NCBI GenBank assembly: GCA_026874595.1
Contig: CM049310.1
Location: 88,915,556-88,979,555, forward strand
Direction of reading: 5' to 3'
Origin: Sipunculus nudus
Lineage: Eukaryota; Annelida; Sipuncula; Golfingiida; Sipunculidae
DNA: 64,000 bases
Shown here: in pieces, positions 53,130 through 63,830 of the stretch
Numbering within the stretch: position 1 is the stretch's first letter
How the letters are laid out: every line of letters starts with the position of its first letter
Position numbers and translations under genes: made by a program
Notes under the pieces: model-generated
Told to the model about the DNA's origin: nothing
The model's database searches: none
Seen by the model: the letters and a program-made list of their open reading frames with translations, nothing else

Positions 53130-53753
53130 AATTAGACAGCGCAAAGAGAACACTTCAGTTCTATATGACACTGAATTGCGGGAGTAATTGCGGGAGTTTT
53201 TCCATTCCTATAGTTTCGCGCGGCCCTGGAATAAAGCCCTTATTGGTCACGCTAGGATTGACCAGCATAATATGTATATTCGGCCAGCACTAGTATAATT
53301 AAGTGCCGGTTCAGTAGACCACGTCTGATCACGAATACCCCGGTCAAGGGCACCACTCGCCGTTACCCTAACAACCATATACACGAGCACACGTCTACTT
53401 GAGCGGCAGTTTTATTGTGCGGGCAGGTCTGTGTTTGAACAACTCCAGTATGGTCAATAGCAGTCAGCTTTCCCTTGAATCTGATTTACACTGTGAAAGT
53501 GATCAACACACTTAAGCGTTACTGTTCATTACAAAACCAAAATTCCAGTTTATTTTACGCAGGTGAAGCCGTGTCGGGGTCAGAGGGTAAAAGGAGAACT
53601 TGCTGGTTGCACAGATTTTGGAGAACGTCGTTGTAGCCATCCTGTTACGGTAGACGAGGCAGGGCACCGCCCTCCGTCAATGCAGGCGACCTTGTTGATC
53701 ACAGGTAGTTGGTCTTCAAATGATTGTGCTCAGCAGAGCTCAACCGACTCGCC
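53130..53753 (+). promoter_or_regulatory. Probable promoter and 5' leader of the sulfotransferase gene
   Basis: No coding sequence is recognised. The stretch is less AT-rich than its surroundings and has an inverted CCAAT-type pentamer (ATTGG at about 53,243) but no convincing TATA box. Out-of-frame upstream ATGs occur at 53,680 and 53,720; both open short ORFs that overlap the main start. The transcription start is not visible. Confidence 0.3.
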
Positions 53754-53829
53754 ATGTTTCGACGGATGTTCCTGAGATTTCGGGTCATTAGTGCCTTCGC
53801 TGGAGTTATTCTATTTTACACGATTGTAT
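53754..53829 (+). CDS. Sulfotransferase exon 1: start codon and signal anchor
   Basis: Twenty-five codons plus one base, starting MFRRMFLRFR and running into a hydrophobic stretch ending at the donor GTAAGT (53,830). An in-frame TGA at 53,721-53,723 stands upstream, so this ATG is the first in frame if the leader is unspliced. The exon is too short to be noticed alone. It is supported by the perfect donor, the phase match to exon 2 and the type II anchor the family requires. Confidence 0.8.
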
Positions 53830-54760
53830 GTAAGTAAAACCTGATTTTACATGTTAGTATGTCAGGCCCCCTTAAGTCCGGGTATAGAATCCGGCCTACA
53901 TTTCCAAGATGAGTCTAAACTGACTGGACCGTCTTATATTAGAAGTAATCAACATACGCCATGACATGCCTGTCATCTTACTTCTCCATTAGATGAATCC
54001 TAAATACCATTATGTCCATCAGTATGTACCCATAACCTCGTCCATGTAGGCTGGATTCTATACTCGCTCCAAATATTATTTTACATTGGACCCGCTTGTG
54101 GCTCTGTGGTTTACACGTGTACATACCACAGAGCCGCAACAGGGACCTGTATGTTGATAAAGCTTCGTCGACGTAAGCACGTCCCCTTCCCCCTACTATT
54201 CAGAAAAAAAGAGGTATATACAGTATAAGAATAGTAACGTGTTGTTGACAGGAAGAATTAAATGACCCCGGGTTGTACACGTGTTCCGTATACATGTGCA
54301 TGTGTTTTTGTGTGCGGTTGTGATGAACACTGACATCGATGACATTTATAAGATTATCATGGACCAGGCATTCATTCTGAATGTTAATCCTCGAGACAGA
54401 GACTACTTGGAACCAATGTTAAGATTTTGCGGGGCGAGTATAGAATCCGGCCTACATGGACGAGGTTATGGGTGTATACGGACGGACGTTATGATGTTTA
54501 GGAATCATGTAATGGAGAAGTAGGAGGCATGTCGATGTCATATCATCAGGCAGGTCATGGCTTATGTTGATTGCTACTAATAAGAGACGGTCCAGTCAGT
54601 TTAGCCCCATCTTGGAAATGTAGGATGTATTCTGTACTCGGGCTGATTTGGCTTATTTGAAAACGGTCAATATTTCACAGCTAATGCTATTAACGAATTT
54701 CATGTACTGATTTATGGTTGAACACTGATAACTGTATCATATATTTTTATGCGATTCCTC

Positions 54761-54794
<34 letters not shown>

Positions 54795-55118
54795 GCAGTA
54801 CATTTTATTATTATAGCCATAATACTGAAAACTGAAACAGTCTAAAAGCCAAATATGCCACCAAGAACAAAACATTATAAGTATGGAGAGGACTGCTTGA
54901 ATAATAATTTATGGTCTTTAAGAAATCAATTCATGAAAAAGTTTTTGATATCCTTTTATTGTTTTTATTATTAATTTTATAATTATTATCATTACTATAA
55001 TTATTATCATTACTATAATTATTATCATTTTTGTTTTTATTATTATTATTATTATTATTGTTATTATTATTATTATTGTTGTAATATTATTATTATTATT
55101 TTTATTATTATTTTGTTG

Positions 55119-55171
<53 letters not shown>

Positions 55172-58100
55172 CCGGAGTATCTCGGGGTTACTCGGTCTGG
55201 ACAGATATTAATTCGCCGTCATCATACACAGTAAGTGACTTTCTTTTCAGAACACTCAAAATGAGTCTAGTACGGGGTAACACTCCCAGATTGTTATAAC
55301 TGATAGTAGACCGGAATTCAGGGAACTATCATAGCCCATATACCATTTTTTTTTTAATTTATTTTATTGCTTAAATTTCTGATAAATGATAAAATTTTCG
55401 GTTCTATGTTTCAATTTTGGATTAACAGCGTTCGGATTAACGACGCTCTACTGTAACAAGGCACGGCCAAATAACAGTCTCTATAAAGGCACTCAGGTGA
55501 GTGCATGCCTCCGCCAAGTATTAACAATCCTATATGGCCTGGGTCTTATTCCCGATCCGCATTATATTTTACTAGGGGCATGTTCCTTCCCTATCCCTTC
55601 AGAAAGTATATTATATTATAGGAATCAGTTCGGCATTTTAAGCCCCCCCCCCCCCCCAATATACCCCCCCATGGTAAAACAGATCAGCTTATTTGTATAT
55701 TCATATTCGGATAAAATGAATGATTGTGGGTGGAGCTACTTAGCTCCCCCCCCCCCCCCCCCCCCCCAGTTCAGAACCATCGGTTTCGTTTTTTCGTTTA
55801 TCCACATTTTCTGTTTGGTCTAAATCCCTTTTAAAAGCTGATATATGGATAAAATAGCGGTCAATTGTGACATATTTACACCTGATATCTAAGTATGGCC
55901 TTCACCTTATTCCACGTAGTTTACTCATGGCCGATTCCCAATTTTCGTTCCGTTGTGGGGTTGTGTTGGAGGGGGGAGGGTGCTTCCCGCCATTACCTGT
56001 AGTTTTTCATCCTGTTCACATATAAACAAACAGACATGGGTGTTAAAATGACCACCGTGGTTAAGAATTTTAAAAAAAATCTAAACCTCTAGGCAAAAAA
56101 AAAAGAATAATCGTCATCAGCCTTACTACTGAATTAGTCTGGTGTCCTGAGCTCAGTTGCTTGCCATTTTTTTCTTTGCTAACCCTTTATCTTTTGCAAG
56201 ATCACTGCTCCAATGTAAACACCTCTTGAGACCCGCAACAGCTACCACTGTAACCCAGATTTTAGTAGGTCCTGAGCGTGGAGTATGTTTTGATAACGGT
56301 TATATAGTAGTAGCTGATATAAAGGTTACCGTCATGTAGTGCTACACCATAGATCTCATTATATACTTGGCTGAATTGCTCCTTGGGACACTGTAGACTG
56401 TTTGGCGTGGTCCGGCTTCTAATACCGCGGATTATTTACAAACCAGTCTTGACATGGCGCGTGGAACAGCAGAATAAATATTTTGAGTGTCTGAAGCGAC
56501 ACAGGACTTTGGCCTGAAAACTTGAACTAGTTAAAGCCATCTATTCACCTGCCTCTTCTGTAGACTTTATGTGATTTTTGTTACTCTGAGAAAACATAAA
56601 CAACAGGTATTTCCTGCTAAGCACTGTCCTGATATGGAGGTCAGGTGCGTCGTTCGACTACACACACATAGTTTCAACATCCGACTCATATAATTATTCT
56701 TAAAACTGGCTATTCAGCTACATTATATATATATATAGGTAATTAATGTTAAAACAAATTCCTAAAAAGCCTCTGTGACGGATGTATGAGCTTGTTTATC
56801 TACAAGTTGTTAGTAAACACAGCACATGCACTCATGTTTACAAACAGAAATACAATGCAACTGAAAGTGGTTGCTTGAATATGTGCGTAAATTGAAAAGT
56901 CACTTTCGATGCAAAACACCATTCTAACTAGCTGCCAGAAGTGTTAGTTGGATGTGTTCGGATTGTTTTTGCGGGCCGCCATATGTTATTAACAAGTGGA
57001 TATAAACAAAATAAACAGCCTGTGTGCGATGGAATCTGCGTTTTATGGCCTATTTTGTTTTCATAAAAGATTCAAGGATTATCTTTAGTTAAAGTCTAAA
57101 ATTTGTACTCGAGCCCATGACGATGTATACACATGTACATGCAAACAAGCAGGCAGTCAATACTAGTGTGTCCTTAGTGATTACTGTAGAGCTTTAAACT
57201 TGAGCTACTCAGTTTTCACACAATATATACATAATATATAACATATTGGTCTGATAACACCCATTCTGGCATAAGGCCAAGAATCAGACCAATAAGAGCT
57301 TGTGTTCCGGTGTAATTAACCCAACGAGAGCAGGTGTCGCATGTTTAAAGTTTGGGCTTGATGAACAATGCAATACCACGCTTTAAATGGTCTGATTGCA
57401 ATTATGTGATATGTGCGCAACCTGGTGTTCATGCCAAGAGAACCTTGCCAAAAAAAGCAGCGGTTACACGAAATGATGTCTGGGACCACTGCAGTGCATA
57501 ACCGCTGCGTGAGGTGCGTAGGGACTAAATCATTTCATAATCCGCTGGTACTTGGGATTGGTCAGGATCGATGAAGACACACTGATTACTCCTAGCCCAC
57601 GGCTAATTACATGACAAGAGAAGCTGGTTTATACTTTGAATTATTAATAAATGTGATAATATGGAGAATGCAAGGAGAGTCCCTGGTTACTCAGGCCTAT
57701 TGTATACCCTCTTACAAACAGTGAGAGCCAAATGAATAGGAAAGGTGGGAATAAACCATATCCTCATAATAAACGGGGCGTGGTTTTTTTTTTTTTTTTT
57801 TGGGGGGGGGGGGGGGTGTTAGCATTTGGTGGCGTATCGCGCTGACTAAAGGTCCTATATCTGGTTGACAGCATGTCGTTTGTTATTCTTTGATGTGACA
57901 ACCAGCTAGTAATGTAGCACATGTAAATATTAACATATCTGATCCTAAATTCTACGCTCGGCTATATACCCATATAAAAGGAGTAAAATAAAAAAATGGA
58001 GAGCACACACACTTTGTTATAAATTTATTCTTATAATTGCACATATGAGTAATGATACGATACAAATGATAATTCGTAGTGATGAAGTCGAGTCCAGACC

Positions 58101-61100
58101 ACCGGAGTCCGAGTGCAGGTCCGAGTCCAAGCTATTTAAATCAAAGTCTCTGTCTTTTAAATTCGAGTCCAAGTCCGCCTTCTTCGAGCCAATTCTGGAC
58201 TCTGAGATCACCAGATGCATTTTATGTTATAGTTTACACGTGTTTTTTTACTTTAATGTTGTAGTACATTCAACATCCGATATAGTTATTGTCACCCGCT
58301 TCCTCGGAACGCGTATATTGATTTGGTTGTGGCTGTCTGTCCTTCTGTCTGTCCGTCCGTCCGTCCGTCTGGTTTTCGTTTCCGTGCGGTAAATTTCCTA
58401 AATAGTATCCGATTTCATTCAAATTTGGGTCAGTGATTGTGCTTATGCATACCTTGGTTGGGATTGATTTTGGAGTGTCTGTCTGAAAATGTATTATCAA
58501 CAGCTCCAAAACAAAACAAGAAATGTTCCCCTTTGTTCCCAATTCACACAAAATATTTTATTATGTGAAGAAATGTTCAGGGGTAATTAAAACTAAAACA
58601 CAGGCACTATGACATGTGGAGATATCTTCAGTGGAAAATAAAAACTAAAACATATTGACGAGGCTAGCATGAAGATCACAGAAAGCTCAAACAACAAGAC
58701 GCGGAAGCGGAGGACATAAATTCAACGAATTTGCTTGTTTGAGTTTAGTATATAGAATCATAGACTAAACATGTTTTTGTAATATCCTGTAACATATAAG
58801 TCTCGATATTATTCTACCAATCTGAGTCTATAAGACTCGAGATGGACTCTGGTCCTGAGCTCCCAGTCCAAGTCCAAGACTCTCGAGTCCAAGTCCGAGC
58901 CAAAAAGTTGACTCGAGTCCTACATAAATGATAATATATGATTATGTTATACGTGTATGATGTTGCCTATTAAGGTGTTACGGGAATAATTATTAAGATT
59001 CGAGCTCCAATTGAAATATGAGTGTTTTTTTTTTCAAGAAATAAGACCAAAACACAAAGCGCCGTATATGCCACTAGGGGTAGAGTAAATAAATAATTAG
59101 GTGATCCATATTAAAAGAAAATCTCTTTACATAGGATTTACATAGGTGTAGAATACAACAATTTTAATACAAACAACATTTACTGTCGTTCTTTTGCAGA
59201 ATGTTGGAAACCTTTTTAGTGATGACGAAACACGTCACGTGATCCTGGTGACTCATCAGCGAAGCGGTTCCTCTCTGTTAGGTCAGCTGTTCAACATGAA
59301 CCCTGATGCATTCTATTGGTTTGAGCCACTGGACGCCGCTTATAGAGCTATGTACGGAACCGCTGGAGGCTTGAATGTACCGTCCGATATTACAAGTTAT
59401 CCGAATGGAAGTTATAGGTAAGATTACAAATATGCATTCTCAGGAATGCAGGCCTCCGCCATGTGGGCAGTCCTTGATGTGAGGTACACCGCAACCCCTC
59501 GTTTTCATTCTCTTATTGGCCCTATTAAATTCCCCGGTTCAATGCCGCATAAATTCCCCTAACTCACTTATTCGGCCCGTGTTCCTATGATCAATCGTGT
59601 ATATGTGACTCCACGTTTGTGAATATTCCTGGAAGTCCTTCCTTGATCCGGAGCATGAGCCGGTCCCACACCAAATCTAATCGATTCTTCATTGGCTCTT
59701 TCCCGAGGTGACCTGAAAATTGCATGGGATTATGTAGTGAACAAACACGCACACAATCACACCCAAATACACATGAACAGGAATTAACGCATAGGAGTGG
59801 TTTATGATGGGAACAAAGCTTTAAATTTCATAACTGCACAAATCCATAATTACAAATGCACATTTCAACGAAAATCCTGCAAAAATAGGGGTCAACTACA
59901 TGTTCAATTCTACCCTATTATGTTGTTTATCAAGTAAATACATGTATTATATATAGCTAATACCTCGATAGCAATGAAAGAGTGCACATTTCCTATATTA
60001 TTTATTAACAACATTTTTTTATCAAGGCAAAATGAAAAAGTGCGTACATGATCATAGTTTCCGTAGAGTGCAGAAGGCAGACCATTTACAATACCTGCAA
60101 ATATGGACATCTCATTTTTACACCTCACCCAGAAAGGAATCATGTGTTTCTCGTGGCTAGTTGGTTTGTTTTATTCTCTTTTAGAAACTTATCGTAAAAT
60201 ATTATGAACGGATTTCGTTGCAATTTGTGATAGATTAGAGTCATACCCAAGGAAAAGTTCATTATATTTTTTTAACTCGATCACCAAAATTTTTTTAATT
60301 CGAAGAATCATAGAGTAAGATAAGATATACTTTATTAATCCCATAAAAAGAAGCAACATTGTACCCGCACGTCAAAAAAAGGAAAAAAAGTTATCATCCT
60401 TACTAAAATACACCAAATGATATATCAATTTGAGTTATATAGATCGTTCCCTTTGTCCACATGAAAACCACTGATTTCGTAGGTATTAGGGCCAGTATTT
60501 GTAAAGCAAATGACCAGGTTTACTGATGCATGGCATTGTGCAGGACTGAACACATTTAAACTTGACAGGGAGGATTCTGGCATGGCATCACGACTACACA
60601 TACATATAGTTCCAACACCTAGCTAATAATAACATTTAAAGCCAGCTATTTACATACATTTTCTGGAGAATTCATGTGATTTCTGTTTTGTTTTGTTCAT
60701 GTCAACGTGCTTATAATATGTGGCTTTCCGCCGAAATAATCAAAACAAACTCATCAAGGGCATCTGGCAGCAAGTCAAATAAGCCAGAGCTTTACAAATG
60801 GTGTTTGGCGACATTAGACCTTTCTACATCCGAATATATGCTACCTACCACCTTAGGTAACATGTTTTTTCCCGTTTGTCAACATTGCTGTGTTTACAAA
60901 AATGTTGTCGATAAACAAGTTCATACATCCTTCGCGGGGGCGTTATAAGAACTTTTAACAACCACAATTTCTCTTAGATCATTAATATATACACAGAGGA
61001 AGCCTAAATTTTTTTTCAAAAGGCAGGTGAATGGGCACCTTTGAGACAAATTTGTATAAAGGGTCTGTGACGGATATTGACAAAGAGGGAAAACTGAAAC

Positions 61101-62535
61101 CTAAGGTGGCGGTTTGCATATGTGCGGAAGTGGAAAGGTCAAATGCTTTTTCTTACTTGTCGCCAGTTGTTCTTGTTGAATGCGTTTTGATTATTATAAA
61201 CTGCGTGGATGTAAAAAAAACACGAACAGCCTGTGTGCAGTCGGATAGGAATTTTTTCATCTTTTTTAAAATATATTCAAGGGTTTATTTTTAATTAAAT
61301 GACGTCATATATCGGTATAGGCCCCTTTAAGGTTTCGAAAAATTGGAAAAACAGTGGTCAAACAGATTGCCCTACTTTGCAATGGTTAAAGAAACCTTTA
61401 AACTAGAATGCAGTCTGAGACCGCATACGTCCGCCAATATATGTAATTACCATATTAATTGGGTCCTCATCAAACATGGGTACATAGTACAATGCTGTAA
61501 CGGCACCCTAAATATAGCAGCTGTACATATTGTGTATACATATTGCATATATGACCCCGAACAAACCATACAGTAAAGACTGTTTTTCTTTGCAGAGTCT
61601 TGCCGCCGGAAGAAAAGGATTATCTCGTGGAATTACTGTACAACATTTTGACCTGCCAGCCAAGGAAACTTCCTGTGGAACTTTTCGTCCACCATTTTAA
61701 CTCCCTTTTTAATGCTCAACAAATCAAGATGCAGCCTTTTACCCGATGTATCCAACAAAACAAGGGTATTAAATACAATCAGTGTGAGAAAATAATAAAA
61801 ACTCTATGTCCGAGTCGCTTTAACCCGTTTGACAGTAAAACAATGCATTGCAAGGAAAAACTATTAAAAGAAAGGATTTTGAGTGATAATGGAACATTTT
61901 TAATAAGTAAAACCAATATGGAGAAAGACAACTTCACCTTATTCCAAGAATGTATAAACCGGGCACAAGCCAGCTCTCGCACGTGCCTGCCCATATTCGA
62001 AAAGCAATGCCAAAAGCCAGCAGCTAGTGTTATTTCAACCAAAGTCGTCCGCCTCCCACTCGAGGTAGCTGTCGCCCTCCAGCGGCGGATACCTAAACTA
62101 GTCATTGTTTATAATATCAGGCACCCTCTTGCAATCGCGAACTCTAGGAGACGCACACTCAATGGATTCAGTTTTATGTCTTTATATGCGAAGGATAATA
62201 AGACAAAAGAGGCTGAACTGATATGTCAAACTATTTATAGAGACCTCGTGGCTTTTACGAAACAAGAAAAAGAAACCCCGCGACTAATGGTGCTTTTTTC
62301 ATACGAAAAGTACTCTGCAAAACCAATGGAGGCAGCCATGGATCTTTACCGAGCTATGGAACTCATACCAAACAACAAAACTATTAAATGGTTACTTAAG
62401 GAAACCAACAAATCCACTACCATATCATCGGGATGGAGAAAACATGTAACGCTAGAGGAGTATATTGCATACAAGACTGTATGTCAAGACTTGATCCGTG
62501 ATTTTAAAGATATTATTGCCTGGGATGAATACTAG
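53754..62535 (+). CDS. Carbohydrate 6-O-sulfotransferase-like gene, 4 coding exons, 430 aa
   Basis: Join 53754..53829, 55172..55230, 59200..59417, 61596..62535: 76+59+218+940 = 1,293 nt, 430 residues plus stop TAG. All junctions are GT-AG and phases match (phase 1, then 0, then 2). Residues 1-10 are short and arginine-rich and about 11-26 are hydrophobic, giving a type II signal anchor. Residues 64-73 (HQRSGSSLLG) are the 5'-phosphosulfate-binding loop for PAPS, followed by FYWFEPL at 83-89, typical of the Gal/GlcNAc/GalNAc 6-O-sulfotransferases (CHST1/CHST3 group). Residues 290-302 (YNIRHPLAIANSR) match the 3'-phosphate-binding motif, with R293 and S301 as probable contacts. SSGWRKH at 395-401 resembles the conserved C-terminal Trp segment. 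Six N-x-S/T sequons suit a lumenal glycoprotein. By family it should move sulfate from PAPS to a 6-OH of a glycan in the Golgi; the acceptor cannot be told from sequence. Length is normal for the family (about 400-480). Family call firm, exact orthology open. Confidence 0.9.
53877..54068 (+). mobile_element. Intronic MITE, copy 1 (intron 1)
   Basis: About 190 bp bounded by inverted ends: GGTATAGAATCCGGCCTACA on the left and the complementary TGTAGGCTGGATTCTATAC on the right. It has no coding capacity. A second copy in opposite orientation lies 360 bp downstream. The target duplication is not clear, so the superfamily is unassigned. Confidence 0.7.
54096..54139 (+). other. Short perfect-loop hairpin in intron 1
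   Basis: TTGTGGCTCTGTGGT pairs with ACCACAGAGCCGCAA over about 15 positions (one G-U type mismatch), enclosing a 14-base loop with a central ACACGTGT. It lies between the two inverted MITEs. The stem is too short for a typical miRNA precursor; no function is assigned. Confidence 0.45.
54433..54645 (-). mobile_element. Intronic MITE, copy 2, inverted relative to copy 1
   Basis: Read in reverse complement, this segment follows copy 1 closely over its whole ~200 bp (shared landmarks: CGAGGTTATGGGT, AATGGAGAAGTA, ACGGTCCAGTCAGTTTAG). The GAGTATAGAATCC end is intact; the other end has drifted. A small open frame across 54,281-54,523 is a by-product of this element. Confidence 0.7.
55027..55169. 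repeat. (ATT)n microsatellite abutting the exon 2 acceptor
   Basis: Long interrupted TTA/ATT runs end directly in the CAG acceptor of exon 2. A smaller array of the same motif lies at 54,760-54,795. The array takes the place of a normal polypyrimidine tract. Confidence 0.9.
55172..55230 (+). CDS. Sulfotransferase exon 2: 59-bp stem exon
   Basis: Acceptor CAG ends at 55,171 and donor GTAAGT starts at 55,231. The 59 nt (3n+2) take in the one-base overhang of exon 1 and hand over phase 0 to exon 3, giving residues 26-45, a Ser/Gly/Tyr-containing stem. Joining exon 1 directly to exon 3 would give TAA at the junction, so an intermediate exon of this phase is needed. The acceptor has no normal pyrimidine tract: an (ATT)n array runs straight into it. 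Confidence 0.75.
56480..57090 (+). repeat. Dispersed repeat in intron 2
   Basis: Shares landmarks with 60,560-61,290 in intron 3: AAAGCCA(T/G)CTATT(C/T)AC, ATGTGATTTTTGTT, CGACTACACA(C/T)ACATA, TCTGTGACGGAT, ACAGCCTGTGTGC and a closing TTCAAGG..TTTA. A segment near 56,785-56,815 containing GATAAACAAGCTC is inverted relative to the other copies. No coding capacity seen. Confidence 0.6.
57240..57560 (+). repeat. Dispersed repeat shared with 18.94-19.12 kb
   Basis: The stretch with AAGAATCAGACCAAT, CCGGTGTAAT, AGCAGGTGTC and CAATGCAATACCACGC parallels 18,955-19,075 base by base with small gaps. It lies in intron 2 just after another repeat. No protein recognised. Confidence 0.6.
57786..57818. 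repeat. Poly-T/poly-G junction in intron 2
   Basis: About 19 T followed by about 15 G. Confidence 0.9.
58080..58925 (+). repeat. GAGTCC-motif clusters
   Basis: Degenerate AGTCC/GAGTCC(A/G)AGTCC hexamer strings at 58,086-58,215 and 58,820-58,925 flank about 600 bp. Simple-sequence-derived ORFs rich in Ser and Pro arise from the first cluster and are not coding. Confidence 0.5.
58290..58490 (+). repeat. (GTCC)n-bearing dispersed repeat
   Basis: CTGTCCGTCCGTCCGTCC at 58,344-58,370 is followed by sequence (TTCATTCAAATTTGGGTCAG) of the type that follows similar tracts in other invertebrate repeats. 37,590-38,300 contains a related arrangement (GTCGTCCGTCTGTC; GTGATAACTCC twice). Confidence 0.4.
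59200..59417 (+). CDS. Sulfotransferase exon 3: PAPS 5'-phosphosulfate-binding loop
   Basis: Acceptor TTCTTTTGCAG ends at 59,199 and donor AG/GTAAGA begins at 59,418. It encodes residues 46-117 plus two bases of codon 118. It holds the RSGSSLLG loop and the FYWFEPL segment, the most diagnostic part of the gene, and one N-glycosylation sequon (NGS near residue 114). Confidence 0.92.
60560..61290 (+). repeat. Dispersed repeat in intron 3, second copy
   Basis: Same family and orientation as the intron 2 copy, ending about 300 bp before exon 4. It explains the small open frames of 90 and 87 codons at 60,676-60,948 and 61,031-61,294, which are not exons. Confidence 0.6.
61596..62535 (+). CDS. Sulfotransferase exon 4: 3'-phosphate-binding motif and C-terminus
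   Basis: A strong pyrimidine tract and TTTGCAG acceptor end at 61,595. The first base completes an Arg codon (AG+A), after which 312 codons run open to TAG at 62,533-62,535. Cysteine-rich middle (about residues 138-260), KVVRLPLE near 267-274, the 3'-phosphate-binding motif at 290-302, and the C-terminal GWRKH segment. Five sequons lie here (N216, N230, N319, N378, N389). One large last exon carrying the C-terminal catalytic half is common in this family. Confidence 0.93.
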
Positions 62536-63830
62536 ACACAAGCTTTCGGTTACTGATGTAGGTGCATTCAAAGAACTGTGTTAGAAAAGCCGTCACTTTC
62601 ACGTGCCCTATTGTTCACACAGGAATACTCAAATTATGGTAAGCCAATCATCAAGGTCGGAGATTGGATTTGACAGTGTCACGTGTTGTATTTAATTCAT
62701 GAAAGACTTTCGACTGGCGGCTAAAATGGACAAGGCGCTCCGAGAATGGATACGGAAAGATACCATTGACGTCGCCCAAACTAAAAGAAAAAATTGGCAC
62801 TGCCCACACTTAATATCACCATGACGAATATCAACTTTTAGATTTCTATTCTATAGATGGTCCCAATTTATTTATATTTTGGGAGTTTTACCGTAGGGAT
62901 TTTAATTGAGATATTTTACCGAACGAGTACCGACAGTTTTTAAATATTTACTGACCTTTTAACTAGAAGGGACCTTGATTAGGGTTAATGTTTGTTTGTT
63001 GATCTTTAATTTTAGAAAACATGTTTTAGGGCACTATTTTTTTAATCCGAGGTCATAATAATGTTATCTTAATTTTTCGAGGACATGTTTTAGTGGACTA
63101 TTTTTTTTCATTTCAGGTCGTAATAATTATATTTTAATATTTTAAGATCTGTTTTAGTTAACTTTATTTTTAAAGTTCGGAGACGTGATGCGTCATATGA
63201 CATCAAATACTGAAACAAAAACGATACATATCGTTCTATAGAACGTCGCAAAAAATGTATTATAAACTGTTCTCCGATTTTATATCACACCTATACCTGC
63301 CGTTTTTTTTATTGGTGCACGTTTAAGATTTTTTTCATAAATGCGGGAAAGGTTCTGTGATATTCATTCCGTATTATGTAGATTTAAGTGTTTAATTTAT
63401 TTTTGGAATTAATAGGCTTAATTAACCCTTTGAAAGAGTTGGACACATCAGTATTTGAACAGAATTGGGTGCTGCAAAAGAATGCAGTCAACGTATTTGG
63501 AACGTTTGTATACAGGGTTCTTGGGCGTTTTGAAGTCCATGGATTATACCAATTTTATACGACAATCAACTCTGGGGGTACTATCATGATATGTAAGGCT
63601 GCCAATAAAACAGTATGTTTTTCCTTAAGCATTTTTCTATTTGTTTATCACATGATATTATCCGTTTTTGTACATAGAGAGATCTTTTTCTCTATTGGTA
63701 GAAATGATACATATTAATGTCTGGTCAATTAACATACACTTCGTAATTTATGTTATAAAGCTATGGTAATTACTAATTTTACTCGCTGTAAGCGCCATTT
63801 CCGCCCCTTTTACAAGAGTAATTTCGTATC
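62536..63830 (+). other. 3' flank and probable 3' UTR of the sulfotransferase gene
   Basis: AT-rich sequence with no recognised gene. A single AATAAA at 63,604-63,609 is a candidate polyadenylation signal, about 1.07 kb after the stop codon, but no clear downstream GU-rich element confirms it. A 109-codon open frame at 63,388-63,717 shows no recognisable domain and is taken as chance. Confidence 0.35.

Noticed and set aside
53563-53775. 70-codon open frame across the sulfotransferase start
   Set aside because: Begins at a non-ATG codon and is in another frame from exon 1; it is leader sequence.
55386-55823. 145-codon open frame in intron 2
   Set aside because: Contains poly-Pro from two C tracts, has no domain, and would not fit the exon phases.
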